NCBI RefSeq assembly: GCF_004784475.1
Contig: NZ_SRRT01000007.1
Span: forward strand, 310,001 to 374,000
Length of the DNA stretch: 64,000 nucleotides
Direction of reading: 5' to 3'
Source: Streptomyces bauhiniae
GTDB lineage: Bacteria > Actinomycetota > Actinomycetes > Streptomycetales > Streptomycetaceae
Part shown: positions 55,714-62,931 of the stretch, in pieces
Position numbering within the stretch: position 1 is the first letter of the stretch
How the letters are laid out: every line of letters begins with the position of its first letter
The notes under the pieces: generated by a model
Told to the model about the DNA's origin: nothing
Databases searched by the model: none
Seen by the model: only the letters and a program-made list of their open reading frames with translations
Position numbers and translations under genes: made by a program

Positions 55714-56706
55714 GTGTCGTCCGAACCGCGAGATGGATCAGGCAGTGAGGAGCCGCAGACCATGCTGGAAGAAACCGAGCGCTGGCTGGCCACCCACTCC
55801 TGGTCCGTGGCCGACCGCCCGCTGCACCGCGTGCTGGCCGCCAAGCAGCGGTCCGGGCAGCGGGTCTCCGTGGTACTGCCCGCGCTGAACGAGGAGGCGA
55901 CGGTCGGTGAGATCGTCTCCGTGATCCGCCACGACCTGGTCTTCCAGGCGCCGCTGGTGGACGAGATAGTCGTGGTGGACTCCGGGTCCACCGACCGCAC
56001 CGCCGAGGTGGCCGCCGCCGCGGGCGCGCGGGTGGTGCACCGGGACGCGATCCTGCCCCGGCTGCCCGCGATGCCCGGCAAGGGGGAGGTGCTGTGGCGC
56101 TCCCTGCTCGCGACCAGCGGCGACATCGTCGCCTTCGTCGACGCCGACCTGCGGGAGTTCTCCTCCGACTTCGTGCTCGGCATCGTCGGCCCGCTGCTCA
56201 CCGATCCGGGGATCGACCTGGTCAAGGCGATGTACGACCGTCCGCTGGGCGGCGCCGCCGGGCAGGGCGGCCGGGTGACCGAGCTGATGGCACGCCCGCT
56301 GCTGAACATGCACTGGCCGCAGCTCGCCGGGTTCGTGCAGCCGCTGGGCGGGGAGTACGCGGCCCGGCGCTCCCTGCTGGAGCGGCTGCCGTTCCCGGTC
56401 GGGTACGGGGTCGAACTGGGCATGCTGGTGGACTCACTGCATCTGGTCGGGCTGGACGCGCTGGCCCAGGTGGACGTGGGCGTGCGCAAGCACCGGCACC
56501 AGGACGGGCAGGCGCTCGGGCGGATGGCCGCCGCGATCTACCGCACCGCGCAGCTCCGGCTGGCGCGCGGGCACCTGGTGCGGCCGGCGCTGACCCAGTT
56601 CGAGCGGGGGGTGGGCGGATTCGAGCCGCGTACCTACTCGGTGGACACCGAGGAGCGGCCGCCGATGGCGGAGATCGCGGAGTACGCGGCGCGGGAGGTG
56701 GCGTGA
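55714..56706 (+). CDS. gpgS: Glucosyl-3-phosphoglycerate synthase
   Basis: A 330-residue GT-A glycosyltransferase. RVSVVLPALNEEATVGEIVSVI, VVDSGSTDRTAEVAAAAGA, the metal-binding FVDADLREFSSDF and GGEYAARRSLLERLPFPVGYGVE match actinobacterial GpgS, which joins glucose from a nucleotide sugar to 3-phosphoglycerate, the first step to glucosylglycerate or methylglucose polysaccharides. The GTG at 55714 has AGGAGAG 6 bases upstream; an ATG at 55762 is a possible alternative. It is divergent from metM and 73 bp upstream of otsA. Confidence 0.88.
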   Translation: MSSEPRDGSGSEEPQTMLEETERWLATHSWSVADRPLHRVLAAKQRSGQRVSVVLPALNEEATVGEIVSVIRHDLVFQAPLVDEIVVVDSGSTDRTAEVAAAAGARVVHRDAILPRLPAMPGKGEVLWRSLLATSGDIVAFVDADLREFSSDFVLGIVGPLLTDPGIDLVKAMYDRPLGGAAGQGGRVTELMARPLLNMHWPQLAGFVQPLGGEYAARRSLLERLPFPVGYGVELGMLVDSLHLVGLDALAQVDVGVRKHRHQDGQALGRMAAAIYRTAQLRLARGHLVRPALTQFERGVGGFEPRTYSVDTEERPPMAEIAEYAAREVA

Positions 56707-56767
56707 GCGGGCCGTATACGGTCCGGCTCGCCGGTCGCGCGTACGTTTGAGCATTTGTGGGCCGGGC

Positions 56768-56773
56768 TAGGTT
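56768..56773 (+). promoter_or_regulatory. -10 hexamer TAGGTT for a leaderless otsA transcript
   Basis: TAGGTT ends 6 bp before the ATG at 56780, so otsA can be transcribed independently of gpgS. Confidence 0.5.
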
Positions 56774-56779
56774 GAGGCC

Positions 56780-58195
56780 ATGGCTACGCAGGGTGCTGAG
56801 GTGCTGGTCGCGTCCAATCGCGGCCCGGTTTCGTACACGGTGGGTTCCGACGGAGAGCTGAGCTCCCGCCGGGGCGGCGGCGGTCTCGTCTCGGGGCTGT
56901 CGGCGATCGGTCCGGACACGGACGCGGTGTGGGTGTGCGCCGCGCTCGGGGACGGTGACCGGGAGGCGGTGCGGCGCGCGGACGGCGGGCTGCTCCCCGC
57001 CGAGGACACCGGTGGGCAGCGGGTGCGGATGCTGGACATCGACGCGGAGGTCTATGCCGACGCGTACAACGGGATCGCCAACTCCGCGCTCTGGTTCGTG
57101 CACCACATGATGTACCAGACGCCGCTGGAGCCGGTGTTCGACGCGGAGTTCCGCCGGCAGTGGGACGCGTACCGCGCCTACAACCAGGCGTTCGCCCAGG
57201 CGCTGGCCGAGGAGGCGGCGCCGGGGGCGGCGGTGCTGATCCAGGACTACCACCTGGCGCTGGCCCCCCGGATGCTGCGCAAGCTCCGGCCCGACCTGCG
57301 CATCGGGCACTTCTCGCACACGCCCTGGGCGCCGCCGGACTACTTCCGCCTGCTCCCGGACGACATCGCGGCCGAGCTGCTCACCGGCATCCTGGGCGCG
57401 GACCGGGCGGCCTTCCTGACCCGGCGCTGGGCGGACGCGTTCACCGACTGCTGTCACGCGGTCCTCGGTCCGGGCATCCCGTCGGGTACGGAGATCGGGG
57501 TGCACGGGCTCGGCGCCGACGCGGAGTTCCTGCGGGAGCGGGCGCACCGGGCGGACGTGGACGAGCGGATGGCGGTGCTGCGGGAGCAGATCGGCGAGGG
57601 GCGCCGGTCGATCGTCCGCGTGGACCGCACCGAGCTGTCCAAGAACATCGTGCGCGGCCTCCTGGCGTACCGCCGCCTCCTGGAGGACCACCCCGAGTGG
57701 CGCGCACGCGTGGTCCACGTCGCCTTCGCCTACCCCTCCCGCCAGGACCTCGCCCTGTACCGCTCCTACATGGACGAGGTACGCCGGGTGGCGGAGGAGA
57801 TCAACTCCGAGTACGGCACTGAGGGTTGGACCCCGGTGCTGCTCCACCTGGACGACGACTTCGCCCGCTCCCTGGCCGCGTACCGCCTCGCCGACGTGGC
57901 CCTGGTGAACCCCATCCGCGACGGCATGAACCTCGTCGCCAAGGAGGTCCCCGTCGTCTCCGACGAGGGCGTGGCCCTGGTGCTGTCCCGCGAGGCAGGC
58001 GCCTACGAGGAGCTGTCGGAGCACGCGATCACCGTCAACCCCTACGACGTCGTCGGCACGGCAGAAGCCCTCCACGAAGCCCTGACCCTCCCGGACCCCG
58101 CCCGAGCCGAACGCTCCAAGCACCTCTCCGACGCGGCGACGGCCCTCCCCCCGACCAAGTGGTTCCTGGACCAACTGAACGCGCTGCGGGGCTGA
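56780..58195 (+). CDS. otsA: Trehalose-6-phosphate synthase OtsA
   Basis: A 471-residue GT20 enzyme that makes trehalose 6-phosphate from a nucleotide-glucose and glucose 6-phosphate. Seen are VASNRGPVSY with the GGGGLVSGL loop, ALWFVHHMMYQTP, LIQDYHLALAPRMLRKLRPDLRIGHFSHTPW, RVDRTELSKNIVRGLLAYRRLL, and the C-terminal NPIRDGMNLVAKEV...LSREAGAYEELSEHAITVNPYDVVGTAEAL. The matching phosphatase gene otsB lies 3.6 kb away on the opposite strand, with an unrelated five-gene cassette in between. Confidence 0.95.
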   Translation: MATQGAEVLVASNRGPVSYTVGSDGELSSRRGGGGLVSGLSAIGPDTDAVWVCAALGDGDREAVRRADGGLLPAEDTGGQRVRMLDIDAEVYADAYNGIANSALWFVHHMMYQTPLEPVFDAEFRRQWDAYRAYNQAFAQALAEEAAPGAAVLIQDYHLALAPRMLRKLRPDLRIGHFSHTPWAPPDYFRLLPDDIAAELLTGILGADRAAFLTRRWADAFTDCCHAVLGPGIPSGTEIGVHGLGADAEFLRERAHRADVDERMAVLREQIGEGRRSIVRVDRTELSKNIVRGLLAYRRLLEDHPEWRARVVHVAFAYPSRQDLALYRSYMDEVRRVAEEINSEYGTEGWTPVLLHLDDDFARSLAAYRLADVALVNPIRDGMNLVAKEVPVVSDEGVALVLSREAGAYEELSEHAITVNPYDVVGTAEALHEALTLPDPARAERSKHLSDAATALPPTKWFLDQLNALRG

Positions 58196-58282
58196 CCCCC
58201 GGCTGGCTGCCCTGCTCAGTGCCAGGCCAGCCAGCCGATACCCCCGCACCAGCCGGCTGAACCAGGCGATCCTCATGGCACC

Positions 58283-59134
58283 TCACGCCCCGCTGTCCAG
58301 GGCGGGTGCGGCGAGGAGGGTTTCTCGGGCGAGGGTGTCGGTGGCGGAGGCGGGGCCGAGGCGGTGGAGGACGAGCCAGCGGCCGTCGTCGTGGGCGGCG
58401 GCCATGACGGACGAGCCGCGGGTGGCCCCGTTGTGCCAGGTGATCGCGGAGCCGCGCTGCCAGCTCAGGGCGGGCGGGCCCAGCCGGCGTTCGACGAGCA
58501 GGCCGGGCACGATGTCGGACAGGGTCCGGCAGGTGGCCCAGAGGCCGCCGGCCGGGAGGATCGGGCCGGTCAGGGTCCACAGGGAACGAGTCCGGCCGAA
58601 CAGTCCGCGCGGCACGAGGCGCCGCTCGCGCGGCGGCAGCGCGGTCACCGCCCCTGCCTCCAGCCCCAGGGGCAACAGGACCAGATCGTCCACGAGTTGC
58701 TGGTACGGGCGTCCGGTGACGGTGGTGAGGGCGTACCCGAGCACGGCGTACCCGAGGTTGGAGTACTCCGCCTCCCCCAGCCGGCCCGTGGCCACCCGGT
58801 CCAGTTCGCGGAGCGACGTGCGCAAGGCGTCTTCGGTGAAGGTGGCGTACGGGTCGCCGGGCGGACCACCGGTACCGACGGGCAGGCGTGGCAGGCCCGA
58901 GGTGTGTTCGGCGAGGTGCCGCAGCGTGATGCCGGTACCGGCGGGCACGTCCTCCAGGCACTCCTCCAGCGGCGTGTCGAGATCGATGACCTCGTCCTTC
59001 GCCAGTTGCGCCAGGACGGTCCCGGTGAACACCTTGCTCAGCGAACCGATCTCCACGAACCGATCCGGATCGTGGCCGTGCACGACCCGGTCCTCGATAC
59101 CGGCGCCGCCGAGCAGGCAGGTGGGGGTGGGCAT
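58283..59134 (-). CDS. Serine hydrolase of the beta-lactamase/class C family
   Basis: A 283-residue penicillin-binding-protein-like serine hydrolase. The S-x-x-K motif is SLSK (serine 31), Y-x-N is seen in AEYSNLGYAVLGYAL, and the third motif reads HNGATRGSSV. There is no signal peptide, and the domain begins almost at residue 1, so it may act inside the cell or be truncated at the N-terminus compared with longer family members. It is the last gene of the SDP-like cassette, 20 bp after the HTTM gene. A maturation or immunity role is conjecture. Confidence 0.85.
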   Translation of the reverse strand: MPTPTCLLGGAGIEDRVVHGHDPDRFVEIGSLSKVFTGTVLAQLAKDEVIDLDTPLEECLEDVPAGTGITLRHLAEHTSGLPRLPVGTGGPPGDPYATFTEDALRTSLRELDRVATGRLGEAEYSNLGYAVLGYALTTVTGRPYQQLVDDLVLLPLGLEAGAVTALPPRERRLVPRGLFGRTRSLWTLTGPILPAGGLWATCRTLSDIVPGLLVERRLGPPALSWQRGSAITWHNGATRGSSVMAAAHDDGRWLVLHRLGPASATDTLARETLLAAPALDSGA

Positions 59135-59154
59135 GTTCTCCTGGCTCCAGTCGG

Positions 59155-60138
59155 TCAGACGAGTGCGGGGGTGGCCGCTTCCGTTGCGCCCTCTTCATCC
59201 GGCTCCGCCGTCCGCGTGCCGGGAAGCCTGCTTCTGATCCGCAGCAGAGCACGGTCGAGAGCACCCGAGAGGAAGACCAGATCGCACGCGATCATCGTCA
59301 GTGCGAAGCCCGTCAGTCCCATGAAGAACCCGATCGACAGGTGGAAGCAGATGGACGCGGCGGCGGCCCACGGGCGTAGTGCCGGTACGAGCACACCCAG
59401 CGGAAAGTAGACCAGGAAGGCGACCGTCCCGTAGGTGCCGAGCACGACCAGAACGTCGTTCTCGTACACCAGGTGCGACCAGCCGGGCAGCTCGAACTCC
59501 GCGACCCGCATGATGTAGAAGAGCGCCGTACCGTCCTGCCACTCCTCGCCCATGACCTTGTAGAGGCCGGAGACGACGTAGACCATGCAGATCTGCGTCG
59601 CCACCATGAGGACGCCCAGGTTGTGGAACGGCACCGACACCGCTCGGAGCCTGCCGGGGAGCCGCTGGGCAAGACGGCCGGCGACGCCGGTGGGCAGGGC
59701 GAACCGGTCGTAGCAGCGCGTCAGGAGCAGGAAGGGGATGACGACGTACGCCAGGTTGTCACCGCCGTCCAGGAGGCCGGGCTGCCGCTGGTAGACCGAC
59801 CACAGCAGAGCCCAGTGGAGGGCCAGTCCAGGTCGGCCGCCGATGCCGAGCGTGACGGCCAGCGCGACGGCGATGCCCAGGTGATAGACGGCCTGGAAGT
59901 ACAGGGGTGACGGCGACAGGGCGTACAGGCTGAAGCCCGTCAGTTGCGCCGTGAAGTCATCGTGCGGCAACACCCCGTCCGGCCCGAACAGATAGTTCCG
60001 CTCCTGGTACTGACTCACGTAGTACATCAGCCCGACGAAACCGAGCAGCACACGCGTCCCTGACACTCCGGTGACAGCCACCGGCTTCAAGGACCAGGAG
60101 TCCAGTCGGGCTGACAGCCGGTGCAAGGATTTCCTCAT
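59155..60138 (-). CDS. HTTM-domain membrane protein (SdpB-like)
   Basis: A 327-residue polytopic protein with about eight membrane helices. The N-terminal RVLLGFVGLMYYVSQYQERNYLFGPDGVLP and FHNLGVLMVATQICMVYVVSGLYKVMGEEWQDGTALFYIM are the hallmarks of the HTTM (vitamin K carboxylase-like) family, to which SdpB of the Bacillus sporulation-delaying-protein system belongs. It overlaps the DUF5819 gene by 4 bp. With DUF5819 it is inferred to mature or export the small peptide encoded upstream. Confidence 0.85.
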   Translation of the reverse strand: MRKSLHRLSARLDSWSLKPVAVTGVSGTRVLLGFVGLMYYVSQYQERNYLFGPDGVLPHDDFTAQLTGFSLYALSPSPLYFQAVYHLGIAVALAVTLGIGGRPGLALHWALLWSVYQRQPGLLDGGDNLAYVVIPFLLLTRCYDRFALPTGVAGRLAQRLPGRLRAVSVPFHNLGVLMVATQICMVYVVSGLYKVMGEEWQDGTALFYIMRVAEFELPGWSHLVYENDVLVVLGTYGTVAFLVYFPLGVLVPALRPWAAAASICFHLSIGFFMGLTGFALTMIACDLVFLSGALDRALLRIRSRLPGTRTAEPDEEGATEAATPALV

Positions 60139-60776
60139 CTCAGCCTCCCTGCCTCCTGCCAGGCGAAGTCCTTCACCATGAGCTTTCCTTCGGCGGAGGG
60201 ATCATGACGCTTGGACCACGGCGGCAATTCGTGCACATACATGCGCACCTGGACTTTGACCGCTTTCCCGTCGCACGCGGTGGGCATCTGGTCGTAGGCG
60301 TAACGGGACAGCCCCTTCACCGCTTCCGCCTCGGTGGCCTTCTCATAGGGCAGCGGGGGCAGTACGGGCTTCTTGTCGTTGGTCTGCTGCCGACGAATTC
60401 TCCTGAGCAGCTCTTCACTGCTGGTGATGTTCTGGAGGTTGGCGGAGACGAGACGGAATTCCCGAGAGGGAAAGAATCGAGAACTCCGCGCTTTCTCCAT
60501 GCCATGGGCCGAGACGTCGTAATACTGTGTCACCGAACCGTCCGCGCACGTGGCTCTCGCCAGAATGCCGCGGTTGTCCGAGACCGGCGTCGGCGCGAAG
60601 AGCTGCCAGTTCTGGGAGAAGTACGGGTTGAGGTATTCCGCCACTCGGTCTCCGTAGACGAGTTTCGCCGGGCTGAGCGGCGCCTGGGACGAGGCGGCGA
60701 GGATCATGTGAGCCCCCAGGAGGGCGCCGCCGACAACGAGCGCCGCCCTCCTGGTGGTGCGATACGCGTTCGTCAC
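60135..60776 (-). CDS. DUF5819 family membrane-anchored protein (SdpA-like)
   Basis: A 213-residue protein with one N-terminal membrane anchor (AALVVGGALLGAHMILAAS) and an extracytoplasmic domain containing NPYFSQNWQLFAPTPVSDN, the signature of DUF5819 and similar in pattern to SdpA. The GTG at 60776 lies 7 bp after the stop of the peptide gene, and the end overlaps the HTTM gene by 4 bp, so the three form a tight operon. It is probably a partner of the HTTM protein in peptide processing. Confidence 0.82.
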   Translation of the reverse strand: MTNAYRTTRRAALVVGGALLGAHMILAASSQAPLSPAKLVYGDRVAEYLNPYFSQNWQLFAPTPVSDNRGILARATCADGSVTQYYDVSAHGMEKARSSRFFPSREFRLVSANLQNITSSEELLRRIRRQQTNDKKPVLPPLPYEKATEAEAVKGLSRYAYDQMPTACDGKAVKVQVRMYVHELPPWSKRHDPSAEGKLMVKDFAWQEAGRLR

Positions 60777-60783
60777 GTGGTGC

Positions 60784-61113
60784 TTACCGGTCGAAGACCG
60801 TGTCGGGCGTGACCCCCTGCGGCAGGTCCTCCGGAGGAGCGAAGACACTGCCGTGCGAGAGCATGTTGTCGGCATTGCTCTTCGCCACCACCGCCATGCC
60901 CTTGCCGACGGCCGTGGCCTTGTTGGCCGCCTTGGCGGCCACCTTGCCCACGAGAGAGCCGATGGCCTGCGGAGCCTTGTCCTGCGAAGGCTGGACGGCC
61001 GCCACCGGCGCGGCCGGCTGGGCGGCGGCCTGAGCGCTGCCCTGCGTGGCGGCGAAAAGGGTGACACCCGCGGCAGCAGCGCCCGCGATGGTGACGATCT
61101 TCTTGATGTTCAT
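60784..61113 (-). CDS. Small secreted cationic peptide precursor
   Basis: A 109-residue protein with a clear signal peptide (MNIKKIVTIAGAAAAGVTLF to about AQA at residue 29). The mature part has a Lys/Ala/Gly-rich amphipathic stretch (GSLVGKVAAKAANKATAVGK, then GMAVVAKSNADNML) and an acidic C-terminal tail (PEDLPQGVTPDTVFDR). It has no cysteine, unlike Bacillus SDP. GGGGGAA lies about 8 bases before the ATG. Position upstream of SdpA/SdpB-like genes marks it as the likely peptide product, perhaps a toxin or signal; this is not demonstrated. Confidence 0.72.
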   Translation of the reverse strand: MNIKKIVTIAGAAAAGVTLFAATQGSAQAAAQPAAPVAAVQPSQDKAPQAIGSLVGKVAAKAANKATAVGKGMAVVAKSNADNMLSHGSVFAPPEDLPQGVTPDTVFDR

Positions 61114-61261
61114 ACGCGTTATTCCCCCAGGATGGTGATCCAGGCTCGGGCAGAGCCATGCGCCCGGCCAGGTACGCCGGGACTTCCGAAGACATGGCGA
61201 ACAGCGACACCGAGCCTGCCAGGACGGGACAGCCTCTTCCATTGCCTCTTGCGGCAATGCC

Positions 61262-61534
61262 TCAGGAGGAGGTTGATTCCTCGGCGAGGGCTGCGTAATG
61301 GTGGAACGCCACCAGGCCGGCCTCGAACCTGGACCCGACGTCCAGCTTTCGCACGACACTGGTCACGTGGGCGCGCACGGTCCGTTCGGCGATTCCGAGG
61401 TTTCGGGCGAGCACGCGATTCGACTCACCTTTCGCCAGATGACGCAGTACCTCGCGCTCCCGTCCGGTCAGACGCGCCAGGGTCTCCCTGTCGACGGAAA
61501 CGTCGAACGGCCGATTATCTGCGACCGCAGTCAA
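61262..61534 (-). CDS. Orphan LuxR-type DNA-binding regulator
   Basis: A 90-residue protein that is little more than a LuxR helix-turn-helix (LTGREREVLRHLAKGESNRVLARNLGIAERTVRAHVTSVVRKLDVGSRFEAGLVAF). It lacks a receiver or other sensory domain. The TTG at 61534 is supported by GGGGGAG 7 bases upstream. It lies 148 bp upstream of the peptide gene on the same strand and is the probable regulator of the cassette. Confidence 0.85.
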   Translation of the reverse strand: MTAVADNRPFDVSVDRETLARLTGREREVLRHLAKGESNRVLARNLGIAERTVRAHVTSVVRKLDVGSRFEAGLVAFHHYAALAEESTSS

Positions 61535-61764
61535 GTGAAATCTCCCCCTTCACCTTGCCCCTGCCGAACCGAGAAACGGCACGACAGGAACAGCCGTCCG
61601 CAACATCGATGGGCGGTGGTCAATCGCCACATCGGGGCTTCATTCGGCTCGTTCCTTTACCCGCACTTTAGTGGCGATGATCGAGTCGAAGCCAGCACGA
61701 GTGGCCTGACTCACAATCAGTTTCAGCCAACAGGCGAGGATTTAGCGCAAGGAGATCGCAAGTA

Positions 61765-62622
61765 TCAGTCGGCGTGGGCCGCCAGGCCGTTCAGCAGCGC
61801 CACCACGCCCTCCGGGCCGTCCACCACCAGGTCCGCCCGCTCCGCCAACTCCGTCACCTCGCTGCTGCCGCTGCACACCAGGAGGGACGGGATGCCCTCG
61901 GAGCGGAGTTTTTCGAGGGCTGCGAAGGCGGGGAGGTCGCCGAGGTCGTCGCCGGCGTAGAGGACGGATTCGGCGCCGGTGGTGCGGAGGTGGTCGAGGA
62001 GGGCTACGCCCTTGTCCATGCCCGGGGGGCGGAGTTCGAGGACGAGGCGGCCGGGTTCGACGATGAGGCCGTGGCGGGTGGCGAGGTCGGTGAGGGGGGC
62101 GCGGAGGGTGTCGAAGGCGGCTTCGGGGTCCTCGGCGCGGCGGGTGTGGACGGCGACCGCGCGGCCCTTCTCCTCGATCCAGGTGCCGGGCCAGGCGCCG
62201 GCCCGGTCCAGGACGCCGGGGAGTTCCGCGCGGACCGCGGCGATGCCGGGGTGCGGGGCGGGCGCGGTGACGGTGCCGGTCGCGGCGTCCCAGCGCTCGG
62301 CGCCGTAATGGCCGAGGACGACGAGGTGCTCCAGGCCGGGGACTCCGGCGAAGCCGCCGTTGCGGACCGCGACCCCGGCCGGGCGGCCGGTGACCACGGC
62401 GACGGAGGCGACCTTCGGCGCGAGCGCGGAAAGCGCGGGCACCGCGCCGGGGTGGGCGCGGGCCTGGTCGGGGTCGGCGACGATGGGGGCCAGCGTGCCG
62501 TCGAAGTCCAGGCCGATCACGGCGGTGCGCGGCCGGTCCAGCAGTGCCCGCAGACCGTCGCGGCCCGCCTGGGTCTCGGGGACCGGCAGCGCGCTGTCCT
62601 CGGGGATGTCAGGGGTTCCCAT
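61765..62622 (-). CDS. otsB: Trehalose-6-phosphate phosphatase OtsB
   Basis: A 285-residue HAD phosphatase that dephosphorylates trehalose 6-phosphate, the second step of the OtsAB route. Motif I is GLDFDGTLAPI, followed by VAVVTGRPAG, LGHYGAERWDA, EEKGRAVAVHTRRAEDP and motif IV LYAGDDLGDLPAF. It is transcribed toward otsA but separated from it by the SDP-like cassette. The 230 bp between it and the LuxR gene is AT-richer than its surroundings and probably carries the cassette promoter. Confidence 0.93.
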   Translation of the reverse strand: MGTPDIPEDSALPVPETQAGRDGLRALLDRPRTAVIGLDFDGTLAPIVADPDQARAHPGAVPALSALAPKVASVAVVTGRPAGVAVRNGGFAGVPGLEHLVVLGHYGAERWDAATGTVTAPAPHPGIAAVRAELPGVLDRAGAWPGTWIEEKGRAVAVHTRRAEDPEAAFDTLRAPLTDLATRHGLIVEPGRLVLELRPPGMDKGVALLDHLRTTGAESVLYAGDDLGDLPAFAALEKLRSEGIPSLLVCSGSSEVTELAERADLVVDGPEGVVALLNGLAAHAD

Positions 62623-62671
62623 AGAGCGACACTATCCGCGCCGGGCCGCCCGCACGCCTCCGGAAGAGGCT

Positions 62672-62896
62672 CTACCGTTCCGACCTTCTCGCCTCGCGCA
62701 CCCGCCGCAGCCGGTTGACCGTCACCGGGTCGTGCGCGAGGGCCCGCTCGTCGTCCAGCAGCGCGTTGAGGAGCTGGTAGTAGCGCACCGGCGCGAGCCC
62801 GAGCTGCTCGCGGATGGCGCGCTCCTTCGCGCCGGGACCGGGAAAACTCCGGCCCTCCAGCGCGAGGATCGCCTTCTCACGGCTGCCGAGTTCCAT
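62672..62896 (-). CDS. DUF3263 family small protein
   Basis: A 74-residue protein matching DUF3263 (REKAILALEGRSFPGPGAKERAIREQLGLAPVRYYQLLNALLDDERAL). The middle looks like a helix-turn-helix, so DNA binding is possible. The ATG at 62896 is 7 bp after TACGGT, suggesting a leaderless transcript; an upstream in-frame ATG at 62920 is less likely. Confidence 0.85.
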   Translation of the reverse strand: MELGSREKAILALEGRSFPGPGAKERAIREQLGLAPVRYYQLLNALLDDERALAHDPVTVNRLRRVREARRSER

Positions 62897-62903
62897 GCCG
62901 GCA

Positions 62904-62909
62904 ACCGTA
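62904..62909 (-). promoter_or_regulatory. -10 hexamer TACGGT for a leaderless DUF3263 transcript
   Basis: On the minus strand TACGGT ends 7 bp before the ATG at 62896. Confidence 0.45.
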
Positions 62910-62931
62910 ACCCCGACCACCGACAGGGGGC

